This document shows positions 47,412 through 55,751 of a stretch of DNA of 64,000 bases, in pieces (within the stretch, counting starts at the first letter, position 1; the number at the start of each line of letters is the position of its first letter). A model generated the notes under the pieces. That model made no database searches. It was given only the letters and a program-made list of their open reading frames with translations, and was not told where the DNA came from. The position numbers and the translations under genes were made by a program. Source of the stretch: Cytobacillus sp. IB215665. Its GTDB lineage: Bacteria; Bacillota; Bacilli; Bacillales; SM2101. The stretch covers positions 1 through 64,000 of the forward strand of contig NZ_JAXBME010000002.1 of the NCBI RefSeq assembly GCF_033963835.1, in the 5' to 3' direction.

Positions 47412-47684
47412 ATGAAAGAAGTATTTTTACTTTTATATGTAATAATAAATTTAGTTGGATATGTTGTCATGTATATTGATAAAAGGAAAGCAAAACAGCA
47501 AAAGTGGAGAATTTCCGAGAAGTCACTTTGGTATACCGCGTTTGTTGGAGGAGCGTTCGGTTTATGGATAGGAATGTACCACCATAGACATAAAACAAAA
47601 CATAAAATATTTACTATTGGACTTCCTATAGTAGCAATGGCACAAATATTGATTTTTACATCAATATTAGTTGTTTTGTCATAA
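47412..47684 (+). CDS. ysdA: DUF1294 membrane protein YsdA
   Basis: 90-residue membrane protein of family DUF1294, function unknown. Three hydrophobic stretches; conserved INLVGYVVMYIDKRKAKQQ, RISEKSLW, GGAFGLWIGMYHHRHKTKH. ATG at 47412 follows GGGAGGGAG. It stands after rplT as in B. subtilis. Confidence 0.85.
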   Translation: MKEVFLLLYVIINLVGYVVMYIDKRKAKQQKWRISEKSLWYTAFVGGAFGLWIGMYHHRHKTKHKIFTIGLPIVAMAQILIFTSILVVLS

Positions 47685-47819
47685 TTGCTACTTGTAAAGT
47701 ATATCATGAAATAGCACTTCTATTGTCGTTCACATTTTAGATGCCTTTAGAATCAAAAACAAAGATAAATATCCTCTTGCACTTAATAGTTGTGCAGCAT
47801 AGATCGATGGGGTGAGCTT

Positions 47820-48389
47820 GTGAATGAAGCTATGACAATGTTATTTGTTATTACTGATTCTAGTGGTTACATGGCTCCGATTGTTTTTATTTTTTTTCAT
47901 CTGGTTCGACAATTTATTTTTATCCCAGTACCGATTGTATGTATAGCAGGTGGAGTGTTGTTTGGAGCTGTTTTAGGAACGGTGTATTCAATCATTGGTT
48001 TATCAATGGCGGGTATTATGTTTTTTATTTTATTTCAATATATCCCTAAAGTATTTCAAAAAGTGCTATCTCTAAAAAAGAAATGGTTAGGAGATCATGT
48101 GAATTTTACAATTGCTCAAATATCAATTTTGCGCTTAATTCCTTTTATTCATTATCATTTGTTATCGTTATGTATAGTAGAAATATCCAAAAATTTCAAA
48201 GACTATTTAAAGTTCTCTGTAATGGCAAATATTCCAGTAGCCTTATTTTACACAGTTTTTGGCCAGTTTATGAAACAGTTTTCTCCAACACTAATTATTA
48301 CAATTTTGTTATCATTGACTTTATTATTTTATCTTTTAAGGGAAAAGCAAGTGATCATTAAGTGGGGAGAATTTTTTTCAGAAAAATAA
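47820..48389 (+). CDS. TVP38/TMEM64 (VTT-domain) membrane protein
   Basis: 189-residue polytopic membrane protein with a VTT/SNARE-associated-like domain, related to DedA and TVP38 proteins, some of which scramble lipids. Features: FIPVPIVCIAGGVLFGAVLG near 35-55 and ILRLIPFIHYHLLSLCIVEI near 100. GTG at 47820 follows GGGGTGAG; the TTG further upstream lacks a ribosome site. B. subtilis keeps a family member (ytxB) in the dnaI-ytxC gap; here none is there, so this gene may be its relocated counterpart. Confidence 0.7.
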   Translation: MNEAMTMLFVITDSSGYMAPIVFIFFHLVRQFIFIPVPIVCIAGGVLFGAVLGTVYSIIGLSMAGIMFFILFQYIPKVFQKVLSLKKKWLGDHVNFTIAQISILRLIPFIHYHLLSLCIVEISKNFKDYLKFSVMANIPVALFYTVFGQFMKQFSPTLIITILLSLTLLFYLLREKQVIIKWGEFFSEK

Positions 48390-48392
48390 AAG

Positions 48393-48428
48393 TAAAGGTA
48401 ACTTCTGCGTTCAGTTACCTTTATTTTT
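48393..48428 (+). terminator. Terminator after the VTT gene
   Basis: TAAAGGTAAC-ttctgcgttca-GTTACCTTTA followed by TTTTT. The next 200 bases, to ysdB, show nothing convincing. Confidence 0.75.
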
Positions 48429-48633
48429 GAGTGACTATGCCGCTTAGCTCTCCAGCAAGTTTCACTTCAGTTCAAAAAATTTCAATAATACGATTTACTC
48501 CGCTTGGATTAAAGAGTTCCGTTATTGTTTTTATTATGGATGTGTTTGCACAACTAGTTTCACGTCATCTTTTCTACAATAAAACAATAGGTCCCTCCTT
48601 ATCTAACTATATAATATAGAAAAACATAAAAGT

Positions 48634-49014
48634 CTAATTTAAAAACTCTTTAATAGGACTTTTCCAATCGATTTTTGCATTTGGATAGTGCATTTTTAAG
48701 TGCTGTTCAATAATTAAAAAATCGTCACGATTGAGCCCTTGTAATTTTGATACATCTTTTGCCCAAACAAACATTGATACGACCTCAAACGCTTTATCGG
48801 TTGTCCCTAAATACTTCTCACCTTCAAAAAGGACCCCTTGGTAAGTTAACATAAAGTTTTTATGAACGTTATTTGGATTATCTAATAAGAAATATTTTTT
48901 TTGCTCGTGTGCCAGTTCAAGTTTTCTTTTAGGATTTAAAATGTATTTGACCATTCTATATATAATAAAAATAAGAAGTACAATGATAGCAAGACGAATG
49001 AATAATACAAACAT
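48634..49014 (-). CDS. ysdB: YsdB family protein
   Basis: 126-residue protein with one N-terminal membrane helix (about 2-22, FVLFIRLAIIVLLIFIIYRM) and a soluble part containing FLLDNPNNVHKNFMLTYQGVLFEGEKYLG in pieces (NNVHKNFMLTYQG, VLFEGEKYLGTTDKAF). YsdB of B. subtilis is sigma-W controlled; role unknown. ATG at 49014 is preferred over GTG 49029 because GAGGGTG sits six bases before it. It diverges from ysdC. Confidence 0.8.
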   Translation of the reverse strand: MFVLFIRLAIIVLLIFIIYRMVKYILNPKRKLELAHEQKKYFLLDNPNNVHKNFMLTYQGVLFEGEKYLGTTDKAFEVVSMFVWAKDVSKLQGLNRDDFLIIEQHLKMHYPNAKIDWKSPIKEFLN

Positions 49015-49157
49015 GTTCAACACCCTCACACAATATAGTTTGCTATCTATACGAATGAAATTTAAAAAGGTTTCAAATATATTTTAATTTGTTATAATTT
49101 TTTTATTAAATAGTACAGAATAGTTTTATGTCGTAATTGTAGTATAGGAGGATATAT

Positions 49158-50246
49158 ATGACGAAGCAATTAGATGAAACGTTAATGATGCTAAAAGATT
49201 TAACAGATGCAAAAGGAATTTCTGGAAATGAGCGAGAAGTACGTGAAGTAATGGAGAAGTACATATCCCCATTTGCCGATGAAGTGAAAATAGATGGTTT
49301 AGGAAGCTTAGTTGCGAGAAAAACGGGTATGGAAAAAGGACCAAGGATAATGTTAGCAGCCCACTTAGATGAAGTAGGCTTTATTGTAACACAAATTGAT
49401 AAAAATGGTTTTATTCGTTTCCAAACAATAGGTGGTTGGTGGTCTCAGGTAATGCTCGCACAACGAGTGACTATCGTAACTAAATTAGGTGACATAACAG
49501 GTGTAATAGGTTCAAAACCTCCTCACCTTCTTTCTGTACAAGCACGAAAGAAGCCAGCCAACATTAAAAATATGTATATTGATGTTGGTGCTTCAAGCAA
49601 GGAAGAAGCAGTTGGATGGGGGATTAGTCCAGGTGATCAAATTGTTCCTCATACAGAATTTACAGTGATGCAAAATGAAAAAATGCTTCTTGCTAAAGCC
49701 TGGGATAACAGAGTTGGGTGTGCCGTAGCGGTTGAAGTAATGAAAAGATTGGACATTGAGAATCATCCTAACGTCTTCTATGGGGTTGGAACAGCTCAAG
49801 AAGAAATAGGGTTACGTGGTGCTAAAACGTCTGCGCACATGATTCAACCTGATATCGCAATAAGTGTTGATGTAGGAATCGCTGGTGATACGCCAGGCGT
49901 TAATGAAAGTGAAGCTGTAGGAAAAATGGGAGAAGGTCCTCAAGTAATATTATATGATGCATCAATGATAGCCCACAAGGGATTACGAGATTTCGTAACA
50001 AATATTGCTGAAGCCCATAATATTCCTTATCAATTTGATCTAATTACTGGTGGCACAACTGATTCGGGTGCAATTCATTTAACTGGCAAAGGAGTTCCTA
50101 CACTCACAATAACAATCCCTACTCGGTATATTCACACAAATGCTGCATTGCTTCATCGAGATGATTACGAAAACACTATTAAGCTAGTTGTAGAAGTGAT
50201 TAAACAGTTAGATGAAAGTAATGTCCAAAAAATAACTTTTAATTAA
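49158..50246 (+). CDS. ysdC: M42 family metallo-aminopeptidase YsdC
   Basis: Tetrahedral aminopeptidase/endoglucanase-M-like metallopeptidase, 362 residues. Ligands of the two-metal site in order: [15 protein letters not shown], catalytic [19 protein letters not shown] and [12 protein letters not shown]. Family members trim peptides after the proteasome or protease step. ATG at 49158 follows AGGAGG. Usual place in the ysdABC group. Confidence 0.92.
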   Translation: MTKQLDETLMMLKDLTDAKGISGNEREVREVMEKYISPFADEVKIDGLGSLVARKTGMEKGPRIMLAAHLDEVGFIVTQIDKNGFIRFQTIGGWWSQVMLAQRVTIVTKLGDITGVIGSKPPHLLSVQARKKPANIKNMYIDVGASSKEEAVGWGISPGDQIVPHTEFTVMQNEKMLLAKAWDNRVGCAVAVEVMKRLDIENHPNVFYGVGTAQEEIGLRGAKTSAHMIQPDIAISVDVGIAGDTPGVNESEAVGKMGEGPQVILYDASMIAHKGLRDFVTNIAEAHNIPYQFDLITGGTTDSGAIHLTGKGVPTLTITIPTRYIHTNAALLHRDDYENTIKLVVEVIKQLDESNVQKITFN

Positions 50247-50403
50247 TTATTTTTTACGCAGCTGTCTATAGTAAGTTGTTGTTCATATTTTCATCGTAGC
50301 TTATCATTTGAAAAATAGCTGATCTTATTGTACAACTTAGGCATCAATAGTAACAAAGCTTACAAAAAGATGTAAGCTTTGTTACATATTTTTTATAAAG
50401 CTT

Positions 50404-50485
50404 ATTGTTGTTTTAAGATATAAGCACGTATTCACCTAGCGTTCGTGGCATCTTTTTTTCTGTGCATCTATGACTAACAACAGCT
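50404..50485 (-). mobile_element. ISL3-like MITE fragment, copy 9
   Basis: ATTGTTGTTTTAAGATATAA-GCACGTATTCACCTAGCG-TTCGTGGCATCTTTTTTTC matches the left half and core of reverse copies; both outer ends are missing. The rest of the 264-base gap before padR holds only an AAGCTTAC-like hairpin (about 50358-50385), which may end ysdC transcripts. Confidence 0.55.
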
Positions 50486-50510
50486 TCATTTTATTGCTAA
50501 GCTTTAAAGT

Positions 50511-51059
50511 TTATTTATTGGATAATATGTCCATACTATCTTCGCACCATTGTATTGTTGCTTTTACGATTGATTGTCCATGTGATAAAGTAAGCATCCA
50601 ATAATCAAAGTGAGGATCGTCCTTTTTTCTAGATATTAAAAATTGCTCAGTCGTATTTAAAGTTTGTAATATATCTTCCATTTTTTGTCGGTATTGAATT
50701 ATCTGTTCAATATTTTGTTCTACAGTTAGATATTGGCCATAAAAAACCTTGAGTAATAATTCGTTTTTATGGATAGGAATTTTTTCAATCGGCTTTTCCA
50801 GCCAATTTATGAACTCTTGCCTTCCTTGCTCAGTAATCGTATAAACTTTTCGGTCGGGCTTTCCTTCTACTTTTTCAATATGTACAACTGCAAGTTCCTG
50901 ATCTACTAGCTTCTTAAGGGTTGGGTAGATTTGTCCATAACTTTCCTGCCAAAAATGCTTGATACTACTCTCAATGGTCCTTTTTATTTCATACCCAGTT
51001 AAAGGTGAATACATTAACAAGCCTAAAAGTGTGTACATCGTCTTATTCTCTCTTGACAT
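50511..51059 (-). CDS. PadR family transcriptional regulator
   Basis: 182-residue repressor-type protein. Winged helix (about 8-80) with LLGLLMYSPLTGYEIKRTIE and FWQESYGQIYPTLKKL, then a C-terminal dimer helix domain (VirR-like, about 95-180). ATG at 51059 follows GAGG. It diverges from the flavoprotein gene; paired palindromes lie over both promoters, so it probably controls itself and that gene. The inducer is unknown. Confidence 0.88.
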   Translation of the reverse strand: MSRENKTMYTLLGLLMYSPLTGYEIKRTIESSIKHFWQESYGQIYPTLKKLVDQELAVVHIEKVEGKPDRKVYTITEQGRQEFINWLEKPIEKIPIHKNELLLKVFYGQYLTVEQNIEQIIQYRQKMEDILQTLNTTEQFLISRKKDDPHFDYWMLTLSHGQSIVKATIQWCEDSMDILSNK

Positions 51060-51104
51060 ACAATTACCTCAATTCAAATACAATTATATATACATCTAAA
51101 AGTT

Positions 51105-51143
51105 ATATATCTAAATGATATATGTGGATTGTTAAAATGTCAA
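51105..51143 (-). promoter_or_regulatory. padR promoter with palindromic operator
   Basis: On the minus strand TTGACA (51143-51138), 17 bases, TATCAT (51120-51115). ATATATC-taaat-GATATAT (51105-51123) covers the -10. Confidence 0.6.
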
Positions 51144-51174
51144 ACTAAATTAAATATACCATTTATTTTCTCTC

Positions 51175-51220
51175 TTGACATCTTTTGTAGCTATTTATAA
51201 AATTATATCTATAAGATATA
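51175..51220 (+). promoter_or_regulatory. Flavoprotein promoter with palindromic operator
   Basis: TTGACA (51175-51180), 17 bases, TAAAAT (51198-51203), followed at once by TATATCT-ata-AGATATA (51204-51220), which would cover the transcription start. It resembles the palindrome over the padR promoter. Confidence 0.65.
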
Positions 51221-51247
51221 TATCTTTTTGATAAAGGGGGAAGGAAA

Positions 51248-52765
51248 ATGTCTAGTTATGATGTATTAGTTATTGGGTCAGGAATTGGTGGACTTTGTTC
51301 TGCAGCGAGGTTATCAAAGCTTGGATACAAGGTAGCAGTTTTTGACCATCATGTTCGTCCAGGTGGTTATGCAACTAATTTTCCACGAAAAGGGCGTTAT
51401 GAATTTGATGTATCTTTACACGGTATTGCAAGTTTGGAAGAAGGTCAGATTTGTTATGACACCTTTTCAAAATGTGGAATGATGGATCGAATCACTCCTA
51501 TAAAAAAAGAACATCCATATACTGTTGTATGGGACGGGAAGAAAATTGATATTCCACAAGACCCTGATGAATATTTAACTTATTTGCATAAAATGTTCCC
51601 ACATGAAAAAGAAGGTATATCAAATTTATTTAAGGACTTAATTTCTTTCAGTAAAGAGATGAAGTTTTTGACTGATGCAACTATACCTAAGGATGAAAAG
51701 AAACAAACAATATTTATGCATGCACAGTTATTTATTAAATGGTCACAAATGTCTACTGAAGAAGTATTGAATGAGTATGTAAAAGATGAGGAGTTTATTG
51801 CAATTTTCACGTTGCTATGGCCTTATTACGGTCTGCCACCTAAAACTCTTTCTGCACATTACTTTTTTGTACCGTGGATAGGCTATCATCTGGACGGCAC
51901 TTACTATGTAAAAGGTGGTGCACAAGCAATCGCAGATGCGTTAGTTGATGTTATCCATGAAAATGGTGGAGATGTATTTTTACGTCAAGAAGTAACGGAA
52001 ATTATTGTAAAAGAGCAAAAAGCAAAGGGGTTAAAAACAAAAAAAGGTGATATATTTGAAGGGAAATGGATTATTTCAAATGCGAGTCCACAAATGACAT
52101 TCGCCAATTTATTAGGTAATGAGTACAAAGATAGCTCTTATGTTCAAGATTTAGAGAAATTAGAAATCGGTCCTTCAGTAACTCAACTATATATTGGGTT
52201 AAAAGATGATCCAGCAAAATATAATTTAGTTGATGAGGATATTGTATTTGTGAAGGAAAAGGACCCTAGTAAAGATTACAATTACTTACGGGAAGGGCAA
52301 TATACACAAGCTAATTTCGGTATAACTAATTATTACAAATTAGATCCTGAATTAAGTCCTAATGGAAAACCAATCATTGCGCTAGCCTTTATTGACTTTA
52401 TTGCAAATTGGCCTGAAGATAAGGAAAAATATGCGAAAAAGAAAGAAGAAGTAACAAATTATTTATTAACACAATTAGAAGAGAATTATCCCGGTATCAC
52501 TAGTAGTATAGAAGTATTAGAGTTAGGTACGCCAAGAACGATGCAAAGATATACAAAAAACCCTGCAGGTGCGGTATATGGATTTTCCCAAACTGTTGAT
52601 CAATCTGGATTAAATCGGTTAAGTAGACAAACACCTATTGAAAACCTGTCGTTAGTAGGGGCATGGACACGCCCTGGCGGTGGTTATCAAGGTGCTGCAT
52701 TATCTGGAGCAAGTGAAGCGGATAAAATTCATAGTTGTTTACAACAATTAGTAAAATCAAGTTGA
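51248..52765 (+). CDS. FAD-dependent oxidoreductase, CrtI/retinol-saturase-like
   Basis: 505-residue flavoprotein of the phytoene desaturase/amine oxidase group. N-terminal dinucleotide fold DVLVIGSGIGGLCSAARLSK with FDHHVRPGGYATNFPRKGRY; middle KGGAQAIADALVDVIHENGGDVFL; C-terminal FAD closure LVGAWTRPGGGYQGAALSG. Closest in layout to carotenoid isomerase and retinol saturase proteins, but no carotenoid genes are nearby, so the substrate is unknown. ATG at 51248 follows AAAGGGGGAAGG. Controlled, by inference, by the divergent PadR regulator. Confidence 0.82.
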   Translation: MSSYDVLVIGSGIGGLCSAARLSKLGYKVAVFDHHVRPGGYATNFPRKGRYEFDVSLHGIASLEEGQICYDTFSKCGMMDRITPIKKEHPYTVVWDGKKIDIPQDPDEYLTYLHKMFPHEKEGISNLFKDLISFSKEMKFLTDATIPKDEKKQTIFMHAQLFIKWSQMSTEEVLNEYVKDEEFIAIFTLLWPYYGLPPKTLSAHYFFVPWIGYHLDGTYYVKGGAQAIADALVDVIHENGGDVFLRQEVTEIIVKEQKAKGLKTKKGDIFEGKWIISNASPQMTFANLLGNEYKDSSYVQDLEKLEIGPSVTQLYIGLKDDPAKYNLVDEDIVFVKEKDPSKDYNYLREGQYTQANFGITNYYKLDPELSPNGKPIIALAFIDFIANWPEDKEKYAKKKEEVTNYLLTQLEENYPGITSSIEVLELGTPRTMQRYTKNPAGAVYGFSQTVDQSGLNRLSRQTPIENLSLVGAWTRPGGGYQGAALSGASEADKIHSCLQQLVKSS

Positions 52766-52782
52766 TTTTTAACATTGATTTA

Positions 52783-52821
52783 GAACATATAGGGGAGACC
52801 CTTCCTCTCCCCTATATGTTC
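52783..52821. terminator. Bidirectional terminator, flavoprotein gene/sspI
   Basis: GAACATATAGGGGAG (52783-52797) pairs with CTCCCCTATATGTTC (52807-52821). Confidence 0.8.
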
Positions 52822-52845
52822 AAAACTTCTTTCATTGGCTGTTTA

Positions 52846-53055
52846 TCATTGTTTCAATCCATCTTCAAGTGTTTGCAACATTTCATGTTTTTCCTCTTCA
52901 GTTGCATTCTCCCAAATTACTTCAAATAAAACGCCTAATCCTGGTAACATTTTTTCTTCTCCTCGTTGAATAGCATCAACAATTGTATTTTCTAATTCTT
53001 GTTGTGAATTTCCAGATACGTTTGTAAGGATTGCTTGACGCAAGTTTAAGTTCAT
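52846..53055 (-). CDS. sspI: Small acid-soluble spore protein I
   Basis: 69-residue minor SASP made in the forespore. [20 protein letters not shown] opens it and the family block [20 protein letters not shown] follows. The start is ATG at 53055 behind AGAGGATG; the longer frame back to 53181 adds a hydrophobic piece foreign to the family. Same place as in B. subtilis, next to ysgA. Confidence 0.93.
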   Translation of the reverse strand: MNLNLRQAILTNVSGNSQQELENTIVDAIQRGEEKMLPGLGVLFEVIWENATEEEKHEMLQTLEDGLKQ

Positions 53056-53145
53056 ATTTATCATCCTCTTCATTGTGTAATGTAATATAGCGATAGTTTT
53101 TGTGTAATTCACTGTTATTATGTATAATAGGTAAAGTTTAAATAT

Positions 53146-53306
53146 GGCTCTTTTCGTAAATTTTATTGCTATTGGTCGCATATTAGTTCCATAAAAAGTA
53201 GTTTACATATTAGTTATCGTTGTATGGAAGAAAAGATGCCATGAATACTAGTTGTGTACGTGTTTATTTCTTAATACGAAAAACAATAATTAATGCAAAA
53301 ACAGCC
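53146..53306 (+). mobile_element. ISL3-like MITE, copy 10 (best example)
   Basis: 161-bp forward copy with left end GGCTCTTTTCGTAAATTTTA and right end TTAATGCAAAAACAGCC, so the ends are imperfect inverted repeats. The inner core is AAAAGATGCCATGAATACTA and TACGAAAAACAATAATT lies near the right end. It is flanked by TTAAATAT on both sides (53138-53145 and 53307-53314), a perfect 8-bp target duplication. No reading frame. It lies between sspI and ysgA, ending about 35 bases before ysgA. Confidence 0.85.
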
Positions 53307-53341
53307 TTAAATATTGAGCAAAATAAAAGGAGTTTACTTAG

Positions 53342-54097
53342 TTGAGACGAATTGAATCCTCTAAAAATCCAAAAGTGAAGCAATGGAAAAAGCTTCATAC
53401 GAGAAAAGAACGAGAAAGAACAGGACTTTTTCTCGTTGAAGGTTTTCATATGGTGGAAGAAGCACTACATACAAATGGTACGGTGAATGAGCTAATTATA
53501 AATGAAAAAACTGAAATACCATCAAAGTGGGATATAACGAATATAGATGTTACATACGTCAATGATGAAGTAATAGCAGTTATAAGTGAAACTGAAGCAC
53601 CTCAAGGTATATTTGCAGTTTGTAACAAATTAACATTGGACACTAGTTTAGATAATAGAAATAAATATTTACTTATTGATGCTGTACAGGATCCAGGAAA
53701 TGTTGGAACGATCATCCGAACTGCAGAAGCGGTTGGCATTGATGCGATTATTATAGGAAATGGGACTGTTGATGTATATAATCCAAAGGTACTTAGGGCA
53801 ACTCAAGGAGCGATCTTTCATGTACCAGTTGTAAAAGGAAGCCTTGTCGATTGGATGAGACTATTGAAAGAAAAGAATGTATCGGTCTTTGGTACATCTT
53901 TACAAAATGGTGTCGATTATAGAGAGATTACCCCCCGATCCAAATTTGCTTTATTAGTTGGAAACGAAGGTAATGGGGTAAATGAAGAACTGCTAAAAAG
54001 TACGACATCCAACATTTATATACCTATATATGGAAAAAGTGAATCATTAAATGTTGCCGTTGCAACGGGGATTGTACTTTATCATTTTCAACAATAA
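53342..54097 (+). CDS. ysgA: TrmH/SpoU-family rRNA methyltransferase YsgA
   Basis: AdoMet-dependent 2'-O-ribose methyltransferase with the SPOUT knot. 251 residues: substrate-binding N domain (1-95), then LIDAVQDPGNVGTIIRTAEA (motif 1), LLVGNEGNGVNEELL (motif 2) and IPIYGKSESLNVAVATGIVL (motif 3). The target is likely 23S rRNA but is not certain. TTG at 53342 with AAGGAG upstream. Confidence 0.88.
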   Translation: MRRIESSKNPKVKQWKKLHTRKERERTGLFLVEGFHMVEEALHTNGTVNELIINEKTEIPSKWDITNIDVTYVNDEVIAVISETEAPQGIFAVCNKLTLDTSLDNRNKYLLIDAVQDPGNVGTIIRTAEAVGIDAIIIGNGTVDVYNPKVLRATQGAIFHVPVVKGSLVDWMRLLKEKNVSVFGTSLQNGVDYREITPRSKFALLVGNEGNGVNEELLKSTTSNIYIPIYGKSESLNVAVATGIVLYHFQQ

Positions 54098-54099
54098 GG

Positions 54100-54128
54100 T
54101 TGCATAAGCAATTATTTTTAAATATAAT
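54100..54128 (+). promoter_or_regulatory. pheST promoter
   Basis: TTGCAT (54100-54105), 17 bases, TATAAT (54123-54128), right after ysgA and before the T-box leader. Confidence 0.65.
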
Positions 54129-54213
54129 AAAGCAATAGTTATTTTGTATAAATCAAAATAGTGTAAATGAGTGTTCTGTTTCAGAACTTTGAACAACCTC
54201 TATAAATATTAAA

Positions 54214-54474
54214 AACTTTGACAGAGAAGAGTAGCTTATCGATCGCCATGTAGGGAGAAAATGCCGATGACTGAAAGCATTTTTATGGTAGAAATAAGTG
54301 AATTCACCTCTTGAGTTGGCACTTAGACCATTTTGGCGTTGGCTAAAATGTAAAGGTGTACCGGGCCTAGTTCCGTTATCTAAATGAAGTGAACAGCTTT
54401 CAAGACTTCGTAGCTGTTAACAAGGGTGGTACCGCGATATACCTCGTCCCTTCTTTTAGGGACGGGGTTTTATT
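54214..54474 (+). promoter_or_regulatory. T-box leader of pheST (Phe, TTC)
   Basis: Antitermination leader sensing uncharged tRNA-Phe. Stem I starts near AACTTTGACAGAGAAGAGTAG, has the distal AGGGAGA..GACTGAAA, and carries the specifier TTC at 54303-54305 (Phe). The T-box AAGGGTGGTACCGCG (54423-54437) and terminator CGTCCCT..AGGGACG with following T-rich tract (54445-54474) are clear. About 226 bases separate the terminator from pheS. Confidence 0.9.
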
Positions 54475-54701
54475 ATGCTTTCAAAGTTTGTTAAGAATTG
54501 TCTAGCTCCATTACTTGTAGGGGAGTGATTGAAGACAACAATTCACAGTTGCTTAACAGTTGTTATTGAATGTCATAGGTTTTCTGAGATATGTAGCTGT
54601 ATTTATATGCTCGAAATCATGGCTATTTCATGGGAGATCGCGCTATAATCCAGCGTTTGTTAAAAAGCATGAAGCTTGTTAATTAAAAGGAGGTATAAAA
54701 C

Positions 54702-55736
54702 ATGCAAGAACGATTAAAGGAGCTTCAACAAGAAGCAATTGAAAAAGTTAACTTAGTAGAAGATTTAAAGCAGTTAAATGATATTCGTGTCCAATATTTA
54801 GGAAAGAAAGGCCCTATTACAGAAGTATTAAGAGGTATGGGTAAGCTATCTGCTGAGGAAAGACCTAAAATGGGGGCTTTAGCGAACGAGGTAAGAGAAG
54901 CTATTCAAACTGCATTAGAAGAAAAGAAAACGAAACTAGAAAAACAAGCAGTCGAAGAGCAATTAGCATCCGAAACAATTGATGTCACGCTGCCAGGTAG
55001 GCCGATTGCTGCTGGGAATCCACATCCTTTAACGGTCGTTATTGAAGAAATTGAAGATTTGTTCCTTGGTATGGGTTATACGATAGCAGAGGGGCCAGAG
55101 GTTGAGCAAGATTACTATAATTTTGAAGCATTAAATCTACCTAAAGGACACCCTGCCCGTGATATGCAGGATTCCTTCTTTATATTAAACGATATTTTAC
55201 TTCGGACACATACTTCACCAGTGCAAGTAAGAACGATGGAAAAACATCAAGGTAAAGGGCCTGTGAAAATCATTTGTCCAGGGAGAGTGTATCGACGAGA
55301 TACCGACGATGCAACACACTCGCATCAATTTATGCAAATAGAAGGACTTGTAGTTGATGAAAATATTAGCTTAAGCGATTTAAAAGGTACGTTAGAAGTA
55401 TTCGCAAAGAAAATGTTTGGTGATGAAAGGGAAATTCGTCTTCGTCCTAGCTTTTTCCCGTTTACAGAACCATCGGTTGAAGTTGATATTTCATGTATGA
55501 AATGTAGTGGTAAAGGTTGTAACATTTGTAAAGGTACAGGCTGGATTGAAGTACTAGGGTCAGGGATGGTGCATCCAAACGTGCTTGAAATGGCGGGTTT
55601 TGACTCGAAAAAATATTCAGGCTTTGCCTTTGGAATGGGTCCAGATCGAATAGCGATGTTGAAATACGGAATTGATGACATACGTCACTTATATACAAAT
55701 GATCTTCGTTTCTTAAAACAATTTAACCGAGCTTAA
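54702..55736 (+). CDS. pheS: Phenylalanyl-tRNA synthetase alpha subunit
   Basis: Catalytic subunit of the (alpha-beta)2 enzyme. 344 residues: N-terminal coiled coil (about 1-90), motif 2 [33 protein letters not shown], the cysteine cluster [17 protein letters not shown] usual in Bacillus PheS, and motif 3 [21 protein letters not shown] at 54702 follows AAAAGGAGG. pheT follows after 15 bases. Confidence 0.95.
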   Translation: MQERLKELQQEAIEKVNLVEDLKQLNDIRVQYLGKKGPITEVLRGMGKLSAEERPKMGALANEVREAIQTALEEKKTKLEKQAVEEQLASETIDVTLPGRPIAAGNPHPLTVVIEEIEDLFLGMGYTIAEGPEVEQDYYNFEALNLPKGHPARDMQDSFFILNDILLRTHTSPVQVRTMEKHQGKGPVKIICPGRVYRRDTDDATHSHQFMQIEGLVVDENISLSDLKGTLEVFAKKMFGDEREIRLRPSFFPFTEPSVEVDISCMKCSGKGCNICKGTGWIEVLGSGMVHPNVLEMAGFDSKKYSGFAFGMGPDRIAMLKYGIDDIRHLYTNDLRFLKQFNRA

Positions 55737-55751
55737 TGAGGAGGGATAAAC

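Noticed and set aside
48431-48619. 62-residue open frame after the VTT gene
   Set aside because: It begins just past a terminator without a ribosome site and matches nothing I recognise.
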